A DNA stretch of 64,000 bases from Bombiscardovia nodaiensis (GCA_033127725.1 AP026798.1:744001-808000); one strand, 5' to 3'. Positions 8,418-18,379 are shown, counted from the first letter of the stretch. Numbers and translations are program-made. Notes: generated by a model not told the origin, from the sequence alone.

Positions 8418-9221
8418 ATGGCGGAGCAGGATAGCGGGCAGGAATCCAGGAACCAGGCCGCAATCGTGGTTCAAGGGGTTCACAAGGCCTTCGGCAATCT
8501 TCATGTGCTGCGGGGCATCAATCTGGAGGTAGAGCCGGGCACAGTGACAGCCATCCTAGGCCCTTCCGGGTCGGGTAAATCGACACTCTTGCGGCTGATT
8601 AACCAGTTGGAGGAGCGCACGGCGGGCGATATTTATGTGGGCGGTGAGTTGACGGGCTACAAGCGTCTAGAGGGCGCGAACGGGCCGGTTTTGCAACGCT
8701 TGGACGAGAAGGCTATCGCCCAGCAGCGTTCTAAAATTGGTATGGTTTTTCAACGATTTAACCTCTTTCCCCACATGACTGCTCTGGCCAACGTGATGGA
8801 GGCACCGGTTCATGTGGCGCGCGTGCCTAAGGCGCGTGCCCAGGAAGAAGCGGTCAAGCAGCTGGATCGCGTAGGTTTGGGCGACAGGCTCGACTACTAT
8901 CCCTCCCAGCTCTCCGGCGGCCAGCAGCAGCGGGTGGCGATTGCACGCGCGCTGGCCATGCACCCTCAAATTATGCTCTTCGATGAGCCCACTTCCGCCC
9001 TGGACCCTGAGCTGGTGGGCGAAGTCCTGGGTGTGATGAAGCAGGTGGCCGCTCAGGGGATGACCATGGTAGTGGTGACCCACGAGATGGGCTTTGCGCG
9101 CGAGGTGGCTAACCAGATTGTCTTTATGGACGAGGGTCTGGTAGTGGAGCAGGGCGGTCCTGAAATTATTGACCATCCTCACTCGCCGCGCTTCCAAGCC
9201 TTCCTGCAGACCGTGCTCTAG
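8418..9221 (+). CDS. Amino-acid ABC transporter ATP-binding protein (GlnQ-like)
   Basis: 267-aa ATPase: Walker [11 protein letters not shown]-loop [13 protein letters not shown], signature LSGGQQQRV, Walker [13 protein letters not shown] and switch His in [10 protein letters not shown], the polar amino-acid uptake subclass. The start at 8418 has GGGAGAG upstream; an alternative ATG at 8385 overlaps the permease stop by 4 nt and would add 11 residues. Third gene of the importer operon. A 28-residue insert after GDIYVGGEL is longer than in typical GlnQ. Confidence 0.94.
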   Translation: MAEQDSGQESRNQAAIVVQGVHKAFGNLHVLRGINLEVEPGTVTAILGPSGSGKSTLLRLINQLEERTAGDIYVGGELTGYKRLEGANGPVLQRLDEKAIAQQRSKIGMVFQRFNLFPHMTALANVMEAPVHVARVPKARAQEEAVKQLDRVGLGDRLDYYPSQLSGGQQQRVAIARALAMHPQIMLFDEPTSALDPELVGEVLGVMKQVAAQGMTMVVVTHEMGFAREVANQIVFMDEGLVVEQGGPEIIDHPHSPRFQAFLQTVL

Positions 9222-9344
9222 GTGGGAGTGCAGAGTGTGAGCCTATTGCCGCAAGTTGGGTGTCTGCTCGTTCTTGTAAATATTGCGACAGGAAGACCCG
9301 CTTTGAGCGTAACTTTGGCAGGCTTATGCCTAGACTGGTGACTC

Positions 9345-11237
9345 ATGTGTGGAATCGTCGGATATGCATCAACTATGACAACAGCCTGTGGCAAGCCGCT
9401 CGAAGTGTGCCTGCAGGGGCTCGGACGGCTCGAATATCGGGGGTATGATTCGGCTGGCGTGGCCCTGGCTGCCCCGGGGATGGACCGGGTGGCCTGGCGC
9501 AAGAAGGCCGGGCGCTTGAGCAACCTTGTGCACGACATCGAAGCGCAGCCTATGCCGGCAGCTACGGTGGGCATCGGTCACACCCGCTGGGCCACCAACG
9601 GCGAGCCCTCCGACGTGAATGCGCACCCGCATTTGAGCCAGGACGGCAAGATTGCGCTCATCCACAACGGGATTGTGGAGAATGCGGCCCAGCTCAAGTT
9701 CGACCTGCAGGCCGAGGGGTACACCTTTGCTTCCAGCACCGACAGCGAAGTGGTGGCGAAGCTCCTGGGCAAGATTGCGAACACGGTGATTGAGGAAACC
9801 GGCTCGCCAGACCTCTTTGAAGCCGTCCGCCGCACCGCCCGTATGCTCACCGGCGCTTTCACAATTCTGGCCGTAGACTGCCGGCAGAGTGATATTGTGG
9901 TCGGCGCCCGGCACGATTCTCCGCTCGTCGTTGGGCTAGGAGACGGGGAGAATTTCCTGGGCTCGGATGTGGCTGCTTTCGTGGCCTACACTAAAGAGGC
10001 TATGGAGCTGGGGCAGGACCAGGCGGTCTGTGTGAGCGGTGAGCGCGTGGAAGTCACCGATTTCGAGGGCAACCCTGTCACGGACTCCAAGCATTTTACG
10101 GTCAACTGGGACGCTTCTGCCGCGCAAAAAGGCGGCTGGGACTCCTACATGGACAAGGAAATTCATGAAGATCCCCAGGCCGTAGCCGACACGCTCTTGG
10201 GGCGCTTCGACACCAACGGCGACCTGAATTTGGACGAAGTGCGCATAGACCCCGAGACCTTCCGGCAGATTGACAAAATCATCATCGTGGCTTGCGGCAC
10301 GGCTTCATACGCAGGGCTGGTGGCCAAGTATGCGATTGAGCACTGGGTGCGTATTCCAGTGGAAGTGGAGCTGGCCCATGAGTTCCGCTACCGGGATCCG
10401 ATTTTGACCCCACGCACGCTGGTCGTGGCTATCTCCCAGTCCGGCGAGACTATGGATACGCTCATGGCCCTGCGCCACGCCCGGGAGCAGGGTTCGCAGG
10501 TGCTCGCTATCTGCAACACGCAGGGCTCCACGATTCCCCGCGAATCTGACGCCGTGCTCTACACGCACGCCGGGCCGGAAATTGCCGTGGCCTCCACCAA
10601 GGCGTTCGTGGCGCAGATTGTGGCCGCCTACCTTTTGGGCCTCTACCTGGCTCAGGTCAAGGGGACTATGTTCCGCGACGAGATTCACCAGATTGTGGAC
10701 TCCTTGAAGGTCATGCCGGAGAAAATTCAGTGGGTACTCGACACGCAGGCTGAAAAGGTGGCTCGCGCGGCCACTAGCCTGGTCGATGCCAAGTCCTTCC
10801 TCTTCCTGGGGCGGCATGTGGGCTACCCGGTGGCCATGGAAGGTGCCTTAAAGCTCAAGGAAATTGCTTACACCTTTACTGAGGGCTTCGCTGCGGGCGA
10901 GCTTAAGCACGGGCCCATAGCGCTGGTGGAGCCGGGGGAGCCGATCGTGGTGATTGTGCCTTCGTCTCGCGGGCGGGATTTGCTGCATAACAAGGTCATC
11001 TCAGCCATTGAGGAGGTCAAGGCCCGTGGGGCGTTCGTGGTGGCCGTGGCTGAGGAGGGCGACCCGGATGCCGAGCGCTATGCGGACGTGGTCTTTTACA
11101 GGCCCGCTTGCCCCACGCTCATGAGTCCGCTGGTGGATGTGGTGCCCCTCCAGCTCTTCGCCCTGGATATGGCGAAAAATAAGGGCTTGGACGTGGACAA
11201 ACCGAGGAATCTGGCCAAGTCGGTCACTGTCGAGTGA
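9345..11237 (+). CDS. glmS: Glutamine--fructose-6-phosphate aminotransferase (isomerizing)
   Basis: 630-aa enzyme making glucosamine-6-phosphate for peptidoglycan. Met-Cys-Gly-Ile-Val start leaves Cys as the N-terminal nucleophile of the glutaminase domain (about residues 1-235). Two SIS sugar-isomerase domains follow, with AISQSGETMDT and the closing KPRNLAKSVTVE. Full family length. No glmS ribozyme core was recognised in the 123-nt leader, as expected outside Firmicutes. The next gene starts on the base after the stop, so the two are probably cotranscribed. Confidence 0.97.
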   Translation: MCGIVGYASTMTTACGKPLEVCLQGLGRLEYRGYDSAGVALAAPGMDRVAWRKKAGRLSNLVHDIEAQPMPAATVGIGHTRWATNGEPSDVNAHPHLSQDGKIALIHNGIVENAAQLKFDLQAEGYTFASSTDSEVVAKLLGKIANTVIEETGSPDLFEAVRRTARMLTGAFTILAVDCRQSDIVVGARHDSPLVVGLGDGENFLGSDVAAFVAYTKEAMELGQDQAVCVSGERVEVTDFEGNPVTDSKHFTVNWDASAAQKGGWDSYMDKEIHEDPQAVADTLLGRFDTNGDLNLDEVRIDPETFRQIDKIIIVACGTASYAGLVAKYAIEHWVRIPVEVELAHEFRYRDPILTPRTLVVAISQSGETMDTLMALRHAREQGSQVLAICNTQGSTIPRESDAVLYTHAGPEIAVASTKAFVAQIVAAYLLGLYLAQVKGTMFRDEIHQIVDSLKVMPEKIQWVLDTQAEKVARAATSLVDAKSFLFLGRHVGYPVAMEGALKLKEIAYTFTEGFAAGELKHGPIALVEPGEPIVVIVPSSRGRDLLHNKVISAIEEVKARGAFVVAVAEEGDPDAERYADVVFYRPACPTLMSPLVDVVPLQLFALDMAKNKGLDVDKPRNLAKSVTVE

Positions 11238-12011
11238 GTGCCCATGGCTCCTAAGCGCCACCGGTGGGTCACCAGCGAGCCGGACATCCCCTTTGAGCTG
11301 AGCATCGTCTACGAGGATGAGCGCATTATTGTGGTGGACAAGCCGCATTTTTTGCCCACTACCCCGCGCGGCATGTGGTATCGCAGCTCGGCTCTGATGC
11401 GCCTGCGGGAGCGCCTGGGAGAGCCGCAGATTACGCCTGCCCACCGCTTGGACCGGGCCACGGCTGGAATCTTGGTTTTTGTGCGCGACCCCCGAGCTCG
11501 GGGCGCCTATCAGATGCTCTTCCAGGAGCATATAGTTGAAAAAGTATACGAATGTCTGGCTCCGGCCCGGCCTGCCTGCCGCCCAGCTTCGGGTACAATT
11601 GCCCGGCTGAACCCGCCCGCGCCCTTCCCTCTCCTGCGTCGCTCACATATCGAAAAAAATCCAGGCTACATGCAGGCCTTAGAAGTGCCCGGCGAGGTCA
11701 ACGCACAGACCACTATCTGCATAGACCGGGCGAGTCCGCTCTACTCGGTGGGCGGGCAAAGCCCTGTGCCAGCAGGGAAGTACCGGGTCTACCGCCTGCA
11801 CCCTCGAACCGGCAAAACCCACCAGCTGCGGGTCCACATGAACGCTCTGGGTCTGCCCATCCTAGGCGACGACATCTACCCAGTCGTCCAGCCCCGCCCC
11901 TACGACGACTTCACCCACCCCCTACAACTCGTGGCTCGCCGCTTGAGCTTTCAAGATCCTTTTACGGGTCTTCCCATGAGTTTTACCTCGCGTATATCGT
12001 TGACAAAGTGA
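11238..12011 (+). CDS. RluA-family RNA pseudouridine synthase
   Basis: 257-aa predicted pseudouridine synthase. VYEDERIIVVDKPHFLPTTP opens the catalytic domain, HRLDRATAG contains the catalytic Asp, and RLHPRTGKTHQLRVHM is the conserved C-terminal signature. There is no N-terminal S4 domain, as in short RluA-like proteins. GTG start directly after the glmS stop (ATG six nt further is an alternative). The rRNA or tRNA target cannot be told. Confidence 0.9.
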   Translation: MPMAPKRHRWVTSEPDIPFELSIVYEDERIIVVDKPHFLPTTPRGMWYRSSALMRLRERLGEPQITPAHRLDRATAGILVFVRDPRARGAYQMLFQEHIVEKVYECLAPARPACRPASGTIARLNPPAPFPLLRRSHIEKNPGYMQALEVPGEVNAQTTICIDRASPLYSVGGQSPVPAGKYRVYRLHPRTGKTHQLRVHMNALGLPILGDDIYPVVQPRPYDDFTHPLQLVARRLSFQDPFTGLPMSFTSRISLTK

Positions 12012-12077
12012 ACGATATTGTTGCCTTTATTGATGCCAGAGCAGGCAAGGGCTGGTGCTTGTTGGCAGTAAGGAGGA

Positions 12078-12851
12078 TCAGCGCTGGGCGAGGTTGCGTT
12101 GGTAGATGAGGGCCATGCCTTTGAACATGAGTTCGGGGTCGTAGTGGTCGATGAGGTCGGTTTGGCTGGCGAAAATGCGGCCTAGGCCGCCGGTGGCGAC
12201 GACTTGGAAGTCCGCGTCAATCTCCCGCTGAAATTGCAGGATAATGCGCTCCAGGCCGCCCAAAAAATTGTAGTAGAGGCCGGCTTGCATGGCATCCTTG
12301 GTGCCGGTCGTCAAGATGGTGGAAGGCTGCGTAATTTCCACTTCCGGCAGCTGCGCGGTCTGCGACCACAGGGCTTTCGCTCCCGAGTTGATGCCGACGG
12401 TGATGAGGCCGGAGCGGATAGAGCCTTGGGCGTCCACGTAGTTAAAGGTGGTCGCCGTGCCAAAGTCGGCCACCAGAACCGGGCCGCCGTAGCTGGCGTA
12501 GGCACCCACGCAGTCGGCCAAGCAGTCGGCGCCCAGGGATTTGGGGTCATCTAAGCGAATGTTGATGCCGGTTTTGATACCGGGGCCCACCACGATAGGC
12601 TCGCAGCCCAAGTAATGCACCACGGCTGCCCGGAAGGAATGCATAACTTTGGGCACGACAGAGGCGATAATTACGCCCGAAATGTCGCTGGGGCGGAACT
12701 TGCTCATCCGCAAAAACTCAGTCAGCAGCATGCCATACTCGTCGGCCGTCTGATCGGGGCGGGTGGCCACGCGGTAGGAAGCAGCCACCTGCTCGCCGGT
12801 CATGAACCCAATCACGGTATTGGTGTTGCCAATGTCGACAGCTACCAGCAT
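12078..12851 (-). CDS. coaX: Type III pantothenate kinase
   Basis: 257-aa kinase for the first step of coenzyme A synthesis. N-terminal DIGNTNTVIGF is the phosphate loop of the ASKHA fold; GADCLADCVGAY and VADFGTATTFN are family motifs with the catalytic Asp and substrate contacts. The start at 12851 is chosen for GGGAGG eight nt upstream and a length equal to the family norm; a further upstream ATG would add seven atypical residues. Convergent with the preceding pseudouridine synthase gene and divergent from the peptide transporter. Confidence 0.95.
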   Translation of the reverse strand: MLVAVDIGNTNTVIGFMTGEQVAASYRVATRPDQTADEYGMLLTEFLRMSKFRPSDISGVIIASVVPKVMHSFRAAVVHYLGCEPIVVGPGIKTGINIRLDDPKSLGADCLADCVGAYASYGGPVLVADFGTATTFNYVDAQGSIRSGLITVGINSGAKALWSQTAQLPEVEITQPSTILTTGTKDAMQAGLYYNFLGGLERIILQFQREIDADFQVVATGGLGRIFASQTDLIDHYDPELMFKGMALIYQRNLAQR

Positions 12852-12990
12852 GTCAGCCTCCCACTCGCACAATCGTTTGCCCTACGAGTTCATTCTACGG
12901 CCAAGCTGCCGCCAAAGGTGCTTACTGTGGTTTACACTAAAGGGAGGTGGTCGACCCCCATGGCGGCCAACCGACGTTGAGGTGGTTCCT

Positions 12991-14769
12991 ATGAGCAGTA
13001 GTAACGAGGGCGTGTCTGGCAGCAGCGGGACGACCCCAGCACCATACGCTGGGTCCGTGCAGCCTGGTCCCAGTACCGATCCAATCTTAAATCAGCATCT
13101 GAAAGCGCCCAAGCAAGGCAGCCCTCTGCCCTGGAAAATACTGTCGCTGGTGCTCGCCGTGGCCCTGGTCTGCTCCCTGTGGGCCTTGAGCCAAGCTGGC
13201 AAGGCTGCTTCGGGCGGCGGTCAAGCTAGCGCTCAGCCAGCCCAGTCTATGAGCATTGGGCTCAAACTCGCCCCCAGTAATCTGGATATTCGCAACCAGT
13301 CGGGCTCGGCTCTGGACCAGGCGCTGGTTGGCAACGTGTACGAGGGGTTGGTGACCCGCGACGAATCCAACGCGGTCCAGCCTGGGCTCGCCAAGAGCTG
13401 GCAGGTGAGCGCTGACGGCAAGACCTACACCTTCCACCTCAACTCAGGCATGAAGTTCTCCAACGGAGACACCCTAGATGCGGACGACGTGGCCTGGTCC
13501 ATCAGCGAGCTCATGAGCCGCAAATACCACGACGCCGAGCAGGTGCGCAATTTCCAGGCGGTCCGGGTGCTCGACCCGGCTACGGTGGAGCTCAAGCTGA
13601 GCGCGCCCTATGCCAGCCTCTTGTGGGTGCTGGCGGGCAGGCCTGGCCTGGTTTTCGACAAAGATGCCAAGTACGATCCCAAATCGCAGGCCATCGGCTC
13701 CGGACCCTATACCGTCGCCGCGTTCGTGCCCAACGACTCTTTGACGCTCAAGGCCAACCCAAGCTACTGGGGGCCGCACAAAGCCAAGACGCCGACCATC
13801 TACCTGCGCTACATGTCCGACGACAACGCAGCAGTCAACGCCCTGCGCTCGCACGATATTCAGGTGCTGGCGCCCATTACCGCCACCCTAGCGGCTCCCT
13901 TCAAATCCGACAGCGCTCACTACCAGGTGCATGTTGGGCAGGGCACCGACAAATATGTGCTTGCCATGAATAGCAAGGGATCCAAGACGAGCGACCTGCG
14001 GGTGCGGCAGGCCATTCGCTATGCTATCGACCACGGCCAGCTGATTGCCTCCCGGGGCAGCACCGACCTGGCCCTAGGCGGTCCGATTCCCAAGCTGGAC
14101 CCTGGCTACGAGGATTTGACCGGCCTCTACCCCCGCAACGAGCGCAAGGCCCAAGAGCTGATGAGTGCGGCTGGCTACAGCCCGGCCCGCCCCTTGCAGC
14201 TGAGGTTGACCTACGCCAACACCTATGGCACTGAGCTGGGCGACCAGTTGCGCTCGCAGTTGAAGCCCATTGGCATTGACCTGCAAGTGCAAGTGGTGGA
14301 GTTCTCCACCTGGATGCAAAACGTTTACACCAACCACGACTACGACCTCTCCCTGGTGGATCATTCGGAGAGCCACGACTTTGCCCAGTGGACTAATCCC
14401 TCCTATTACTACGGCTACGACAGCCCGAAGGTGCGGGAGCTCTACCAGCAGGCGATGGCGGCTTCTAGTTCCCAGGAGAGCAACAAGCTCTTGGCCCAAG
14501 CTGCTAGGCAGGTCTCCCAAGACGCGCCCGCTGACTGGCTGCTGAACTACCAAATTTCGACGGCCATGCTGGTAGGCGTGCACAACTTCCCCCTCTCGCT
14601 CAACCAGACGCTCCTGCCGCTCTCGCGCGTCTATTACACGCCCGACAACGCAGGAACTAGCTCCAGCAGCCAGAGCGCAAGCGCGGGCCCAGCTGCTTCG
14701 GCCAGCGTCAGCAGGTCGGATTCGGGTGCCTCAGCCGAGCCTGCCCGGCTCAGCGGGCAGAGAAAATAG
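12991..14769 (+). CDS. Oligopeptide/dipeptide ABC transporter substrate-binding protein
   Basis: 592-aa SBP_bac_5 family receptor. A Ser/Pro-rich cytoplasmic start is followed by one hydrophobic segment (about residues 48-68, LVLAVALVCSLWAL) without a convincing lipobox, so it may be an uncleaved anchor. The body has NVYEGLV, KSWQVSADGKTYTFHL and FSNGDTLDADDVAWS, typical of peptide/nickel binding proteins. The C-terminus is a Ser/Ala-rich tail. ATG with GAGGTGG upstream; the frame is open much further 5' but that part lacks coding character and overlaps coaX. First gene of a five-gene importer. Confidence 0.9.
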   Translation: MSSSNEGVSGSSGTTPAPYAGSVQPGPSTDPILNQHLKAPKQGSPLPWKILSLVLAVALVCSLWALSQAGKAASGGGQASAQPAQSMSIGLKLAPSNLDIRNQSGSALDQALVGNVYEGLVTRDESNAVQPGLAKSWQVSADGKTYTFHLNSGMKFSNGDTLDADDVAWSISELMSRKYHDAEQVRNFQAVRVLDPATVELKLSAPYASLLWVLAGRPGLVFDKDAKYDPKSQAIGSGPYTVAAFVPNDSLTLKANPSYWGPHKAKTPTIYLRYMSDDNAAVNALRSHDIQVLAPITATLAAPFKSDSAHYQVHVGQGTDKYVLAMNSKGSKTSDLRVRQAIRYAIDHGQLIASRGSTDLALGGPIPKLDPGYEDLTGLYPRNERKAQELMSAAGYSPARPLQLRLTYANTYGTELGDQLRSQLKPIGIDLQVQVVEFSTWMQNVYTNHDYDLSLVDHSESHDFAQWTNPSYYYGYDSPKVRELYQQAMAASSSQESNKLLAQAARQVSQDAPADWLLNYQISTAMLVGVHNFPLSLNQTLLPLSRVYYTPDNAGTSSSSQSASAGPAASASVSRSDSGASAEPARLSGQRK

Positions 14770-14777
14770 GAGGCTGT

Positions 14778-15748
14778 ATGCGTTTCCTCCTGCGCCGACT
14801 CCTGCTGTTTGTGGCCACTCTGTTGGGCATCTCTCTGGTGATTTTTGCGGCCCTGCGCATACTGCCTGGCGACCTCGCAACCATTATGGCCGGCCTCAAT
14901 TCGCCGCCCGAGCGCGTCGAAGCCCTCCGCCAGCAGCTGGGCCTGAACCGACCCTTGCCCCGCCAGTATCTTGACTGGATGGGTGGCCTCTTCCGGGGTG
15001 ACTTCGGCCTGTCCATGCTCACCGGCCGTCCTATTGCCAGCCAGGTGGCCGCTCGCTCCGCCATCACCTTCCCACTGATTAGCCTGGGACTCCTTCTGGC
15101 GCTCCTCATTGGCATACCGCTGGGCTGCGCCTCCCTGATGGTCTCCAGCCCGCGGATGCGCTCCTTTTACCACATTCTCTCCATCGTCGGCGGCTCCATT
15201 CCGGCCCTCTGGGGGGTCTCCTGCTGATTTTGCTCTTCGCGCGCGGCGTGGGTCTAGTTGGTCTGTTCCCCTCCCAAGGCTTCCCTGATGGCGGCTGGTC
15301 TCAACCGGGTCAGGCCCTGACTGCGCTGGTGCTCCCGGCTGCAACCCTGGGCATCCTGGTGGGTGCTTCCCTCATGCGCTACACGCGCTCGGCCTTGGGT
15401 GAGCTGGCGGGCTCTGGCTGGATTGATCTGGCCCGCGCCTGCGGCATGACCCGCAACCGAGCTCTGACTCGCGTGGGACTGCGCCTGGCCCTACCGCAGC
15501 TGGTTTCCGTGGTGGGTTTGACTTTTGCTGAGATGATCACCGGAGCGATGGTTGTGGAGAACTTGTTTGCCTTGCCGGGCCTAGGTTCCGGGCTCGTAAC
15601 CGACCTGGGTAATCGTGATTTAATTGCCGTGCAGAGCGAGCTCTTCATGCTGGCCGCCTTCTTCTTGGCCGTAGGGCTCCTGGTGGATTTGCTGCACCGG
15701 GCGCTTGACCCGCGGCTCAAAGCGTCCACGAGCGCGGGGGAGGCCTGA
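14778..15748 (+). pseudogene. Peptide ABC transporter permease (DppB-like), single-base frameshift
   Basis: N-terminal part 14778-15227 (MRFLLRRLLLFVATLLGISLVIF, then the usual periplasmic segment with GLNRPLPRQYLDWM) ends prematurely after GSIPALWGVSC. The remainder of the same permease continues in the -1 frame (LLLILLFARGVGLVGLFP..., EAA-type loop, final helices) to 15748. The junction is a GGGGGG run at 15211-15216; a seventh G would restore one ~323-aa product. Either a real lesion, a slippage-prone tract or a sequencing deletion. The neighbouring transporter genes are intact, which favours a recent event or error. Confidence 0.88.
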
Positions 15749-15750
15749 GC

Positions 15751-16662
15751 ATGAATACACCTGATACGACTGCCCAAGTTCCCAGTCGATGGTCTCGGGC
15801 CGGGCGGTGGGCTCGCCTGGTGCTCCGCTCGCTCTGGTCAAAGGGCGAGGGCCGTTTTGCGCTCTCGGTGATGGTCTTGTGGGTGCTGGTATCCCTGCTT
15901 TCGCTGGTTTGGACCCCGCAGCCTCTGTGGTCCACCGACGGCTACCACGTTTGGCAGACTCCCTCGCGCGCCCACCTGCTGGGCACCGACGGCACGGGTG
16001 CGGATGTGTTGAGCTGGCTCCTGGCTGGCTCGGCTACTAACCTGGCTATCTGCCTGCTCACTGTGGCTTTTGCGCTCGCTCTGGGCACCCTGCTGGTGGC
16101 TGCCACGGTTTCGCGCTCAAGTGCCGTGGCTTCGAGTTCGATTGTGCTGGTGGACGCGCTCATTTCGATCCCAACGGTGCTTATTGCACTGATTCTGGCG
16201 GTGCCCATGGGCGCGTCGGTGGCGGTCATTGTGCTGGCCTGCGGCCTGGGATATGGGCTCAACCTGGCGCGAGTGGTCAGGCCCCAGGCCCTGCTGGCTG
16301 CCAGCGCCGACTACACTCAGGCCGCCCTGGCTTCTGGCGCCTCGGGTTGGCGCCTGCTGACCAGCCATATTTTGCCCAACATCGCCGCTCCCATGGCTGT
16401 GCAGCTCTCCCTGTCGGCAGGCACGTCTGTCCTGGCGGAGTCCGGGCTGACCTACTTGGGCGTGGGCGTGCCGTCGGGGCTGCCCTCCTGGGGGCACTCG
16501 CTGACTACGTCGATTAAATTGGTCAACGTCTACCCGCTCACGGTGGTCTGGCCGGGCCTGGTCGTGACCCTAGTAGTGGTGGCCCTGAACTTGCTGGGCG
16601 ATGCCTTGCGCGACGCTATCGACCCGGCTTCCAACTCAGCCTTGAGGACGGTGGCTGTATGA
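15751..16662 (+). CDS. Peptide ABC transporter permease (DppC-like)
   Basis: 303-aa membrane permease. An N-terminal helix, an extracytoplasmic stretch with HLLGTDGTGADVLSWLLAG typical of DppC/OppC, and four or five further helices with an EAA-type loop (AALASGASGWRLLTSHILPN). Starts two nt after the preceding permease stop with GGGGGAGG as ribosome site and overlaps the following ATPase by 4 nt, so the operon is tightly coupled. Confidence 0.92.
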   Translation: MNTPDTTAQVPSRWSRAGRWARLVLRSLWSKGEGRFALSVMVLWVLVSLLSLVWTPQPLWSTDGYHVWQTPSRAHLLGTDGTGADVLSWLLAGSATNLAICLLTVAFALALGTLLVAATVSRSSAVASSSIVLVDALISIPTVLIALILAVPMGASVAVIVLACGLGYGLNLARVVRPQALLAASADYTQAALASGASGWRLLTSHILPNIAAPMAVQLSLSAGTSVLAESGLTYLGVGVPSGLPSWGHSLTTSIKLVNVYPLTVVWPGLVVTLVVVALNLLGDALRDAIDPASNSALRTVAV

Positions 16663-17453
16663 GCTTACAAATCCACAATTTGAGCGTGAGCCTGGGCGGT
16701 CAGGAGCTCGTTCATGGGGTCAATCTGGATGTGCGTGACGGCGAACGCGTGGGGCTCATCGGCCCTTCTGGCTCGGGCAAGTCGATGATTACCAAAGCCC
16801 TGCTCGCCCTGCTGCCGCCTGGAGCGCGCACGTCCGGTTCCATTCAGCTCTTCGGCCAGGAGCTGGTGGGCCTGGGGGAGGAGGCCATGGCTTTCGTCCG
16901 CGGCTCGTACATCGGTACTGTTTTTCAAAACCCGGGCTCCTCCCTGAACCCGGTCCTGACAGTGGCCCAGCAGGTGGCGCTGCCCCTGCGCCTGCACTAC
17001 CAGCTGAGCCGGCAGGATAGAGATGAGCGGGTGGCAGCTATGTTGGAGAGCGTGGGCTTGGGGGCGGACTTGGCCCGGAAGTATCCCTCGCAGCTTTCGG
17101 GCGGCCAGCAGCAGCGGGTGGCTATTGCAACGGCTCTGGTCACAGCTCCTAAACTGATTATTGCCGACGAGCCGACGACAGCTTTGGATTCGCTGACCCA
17201 GCGCCAGATTCTGGACCTCCTGCGGCGGCTGGTCGACCTTTCGGGCGCTTCGCTGCTCTTTGTAACCCATGACTTTACGGTATTGTCTCGGGTCTGCCAG
17301 ACCTCGTATGTGCTGGAAGAGGGCCGCATAGTGGAGGGCGGCCCGACGCAGAGCCTGCTGAAAGACCCTCAGCAGTCCTTGACCCGGCAGCTGGTCAAAG
17401 CGGCTCATGCCTTGACCTTGCAGGCGGGCGAGTCAGAACAGGTGGACCAATGA
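16659..17453 (+). CDS. Peptide ABC transporter ATP-binding protein (DppD-like)
   Basis: 264-aa ATPase with Walker [10 protein letters not shown]-loop VFQNPGSSLNPVLTV, signature LSGGQQQRV, Walker B LIIADEPTTALD and switch His in FVTHDFTVL. The QNPGSSLNP form of the Q-loop is characteristic of the oligopeptide/nickel group. It lacks the C-terminal oligopeptide-transporter extension (about 60 residues) of longer DppD proteins. Overlaps its neighbours by 4 nt at both ends. Confidence 0.92.
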   Translation: MSLQIHNLSVSLGGQELVHGVNLDVRDGERVGLIGPSGSGKSMITKALLALLPPGARTSGSIQLFGQELVGLGEEAMAFVRGSYIGTVFQNPGSSLNPVLTVAQQVALPLRLHYQLSRQDRDERVAAMLESVGLGADLARKYPSQLSGGQQQRVAIATALVTAPKLIIADEPTTALDSLTQRQILDLLRRLVDLSGASLLFVTHDFTVLSRVCQTSYVLEEGRIVEGGPTQSLLKDPQQSLTRQLVKAAHALTLQAGESEQVDQ

Positions 17454-18235
17454 GCGCTTCAACCCCACTCCTGCAAGGGCAGGACATCAGTAAATTCTTT
17501 GGCAAGGGCAGCCAGCGCCAGCTCGCCTTGGACCATGTCTCAGTTTGCCTGGAGGCTGGCAGTTGTCTGGCTCTAGTAGGTGGTTCAGGCTCTGGCAAGT
17601 CCACCCTGGCGCGCGTCCTGCTGGGACTAGAGCCCTGTTCTTCTGGCTCAGTCACCTACGACGGTAAGCCAGTGAGCGGTCCCAACAGCCCTGGCTACCG
17701 GGCTGAGCGGCTGGAAGCTGGCCTGATTTTTCAAAATCCGTTCGCCTCTCTGGATCCCCGTTGGCCCGCCCTGCGCTCGGTCAGCGAGCCCCTGCGCATT
17801 CAGGCCCGGCGCTTGGGTCTGTCTGCGCAGGACATTCGCGCCCGCTCACTGGTGGCCCTGGAGCAGGTGGGCTTGGACCCTGAGCGATTTGCAGGCCGAT
17901 TCCCGGCTGACTGTTCGGGCGGCCAGGCCCAGCGCATTGCGGTTGCGCGGGCCATCGTGACCAACCCCCGACTCCTGGTGGCCGACGAGCCCATGTCCTC
18001 CTTAGATGTGTCGGCTCGCTTGAATCTGCTGGACACCTTCCGCTCCATCCGCCAGGCCAGGCCGGACATGGCCCTACTGATGATTTCGCACGATTTGGGC
18101 GTGGTGCAGCACATGGCAGACCGCATCTTGGTCCTGGGCGACGGCCGCCTGGTGGAGGAAGGGCCCACGGGCAGCGTTCTCGCTACTCCCGCCAGCGCCT
18201 ATACGCGCTCCCTCATCGCCGCCGCTTCCTTGTAA
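17450..18235 (+). CDS. Peptide ABC transporter ATP-binding protein (DppF-like)
   Basis: 261-aa second ATPase of the importer. Walker A GGSGSGKST, Q-loop IFQNPFASLDPRW, signature CSGGQAQRI (first residue Cys instead of Leu), Walker B LLVADEPMSSLD, switch His MISHDLGVV. Heterodimer partner of the preceding ATPase. Last gene of the operon; the 144-nt gap downstream carries the operator of the next unit. Confidence 0.92.
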   Translation: MSASTPLLQGQDISKFFGKGSQRQLALDHVSVCLEAGSCLALVGGSGSGKSTLARVLLGLEPCSSGSVTYDGKPVSGPNSPGYRAERLEAGLIFQNPFASLDPRWPALRSVSEPLRIQARRLGLSAQDIRARSLVALEQVGLDPERFAGRFPADCSGGQAQRIAVARAIVTNPRLLVADEPMSSLDVSARLNLLDTFRSIRQARPDMALLMISHDLGVVQHMADRILVLGDGRLVEEGPTGSVLATPASAYTRSLIAAASL

Positions 18236-18282
18236 AGCAGCCCCTCACGGCACTGATTTGCGCATCTGAGTCTTTGGTCCTA

Positions 18283-18308
18283 TAGTTAGTTACATAAGTA
18301 ACTAACTA
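18283..18308. promoter_or_regulatory. Perfect 11-bp inverted repeat, probable GntR operator
   Basis: TAGTTAGTTAC (18283-18293), spacer ATAA, GTAACTAACTA (18298-18308), 72 nt before the GntR gene. YtrA-type GntR regulators commonly bind such palindromes and repress their own operon; binding here is inferred from position and symmetry. Confidence 0.7.
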
Positions 18309-18379
18309 AGTAAGTCAAGATGGGTTCGCTCCAGTGAAGTCAAGCGGGCCTATCTTCCTGAACTGGCAAGGCAGCAGAT

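Noticed and set aside
9222..9344. glmS ribozyme
   Set aside because: Short leader without the conserved core; the ribozyme is a Firmicutes feature.
12802..12990. N-terminal extension of the peptide-binding protein
   Set aside because: It overlaps the coaX start on the other strand and lacks protein character; GAGGTGG marks the ATG at 12991.
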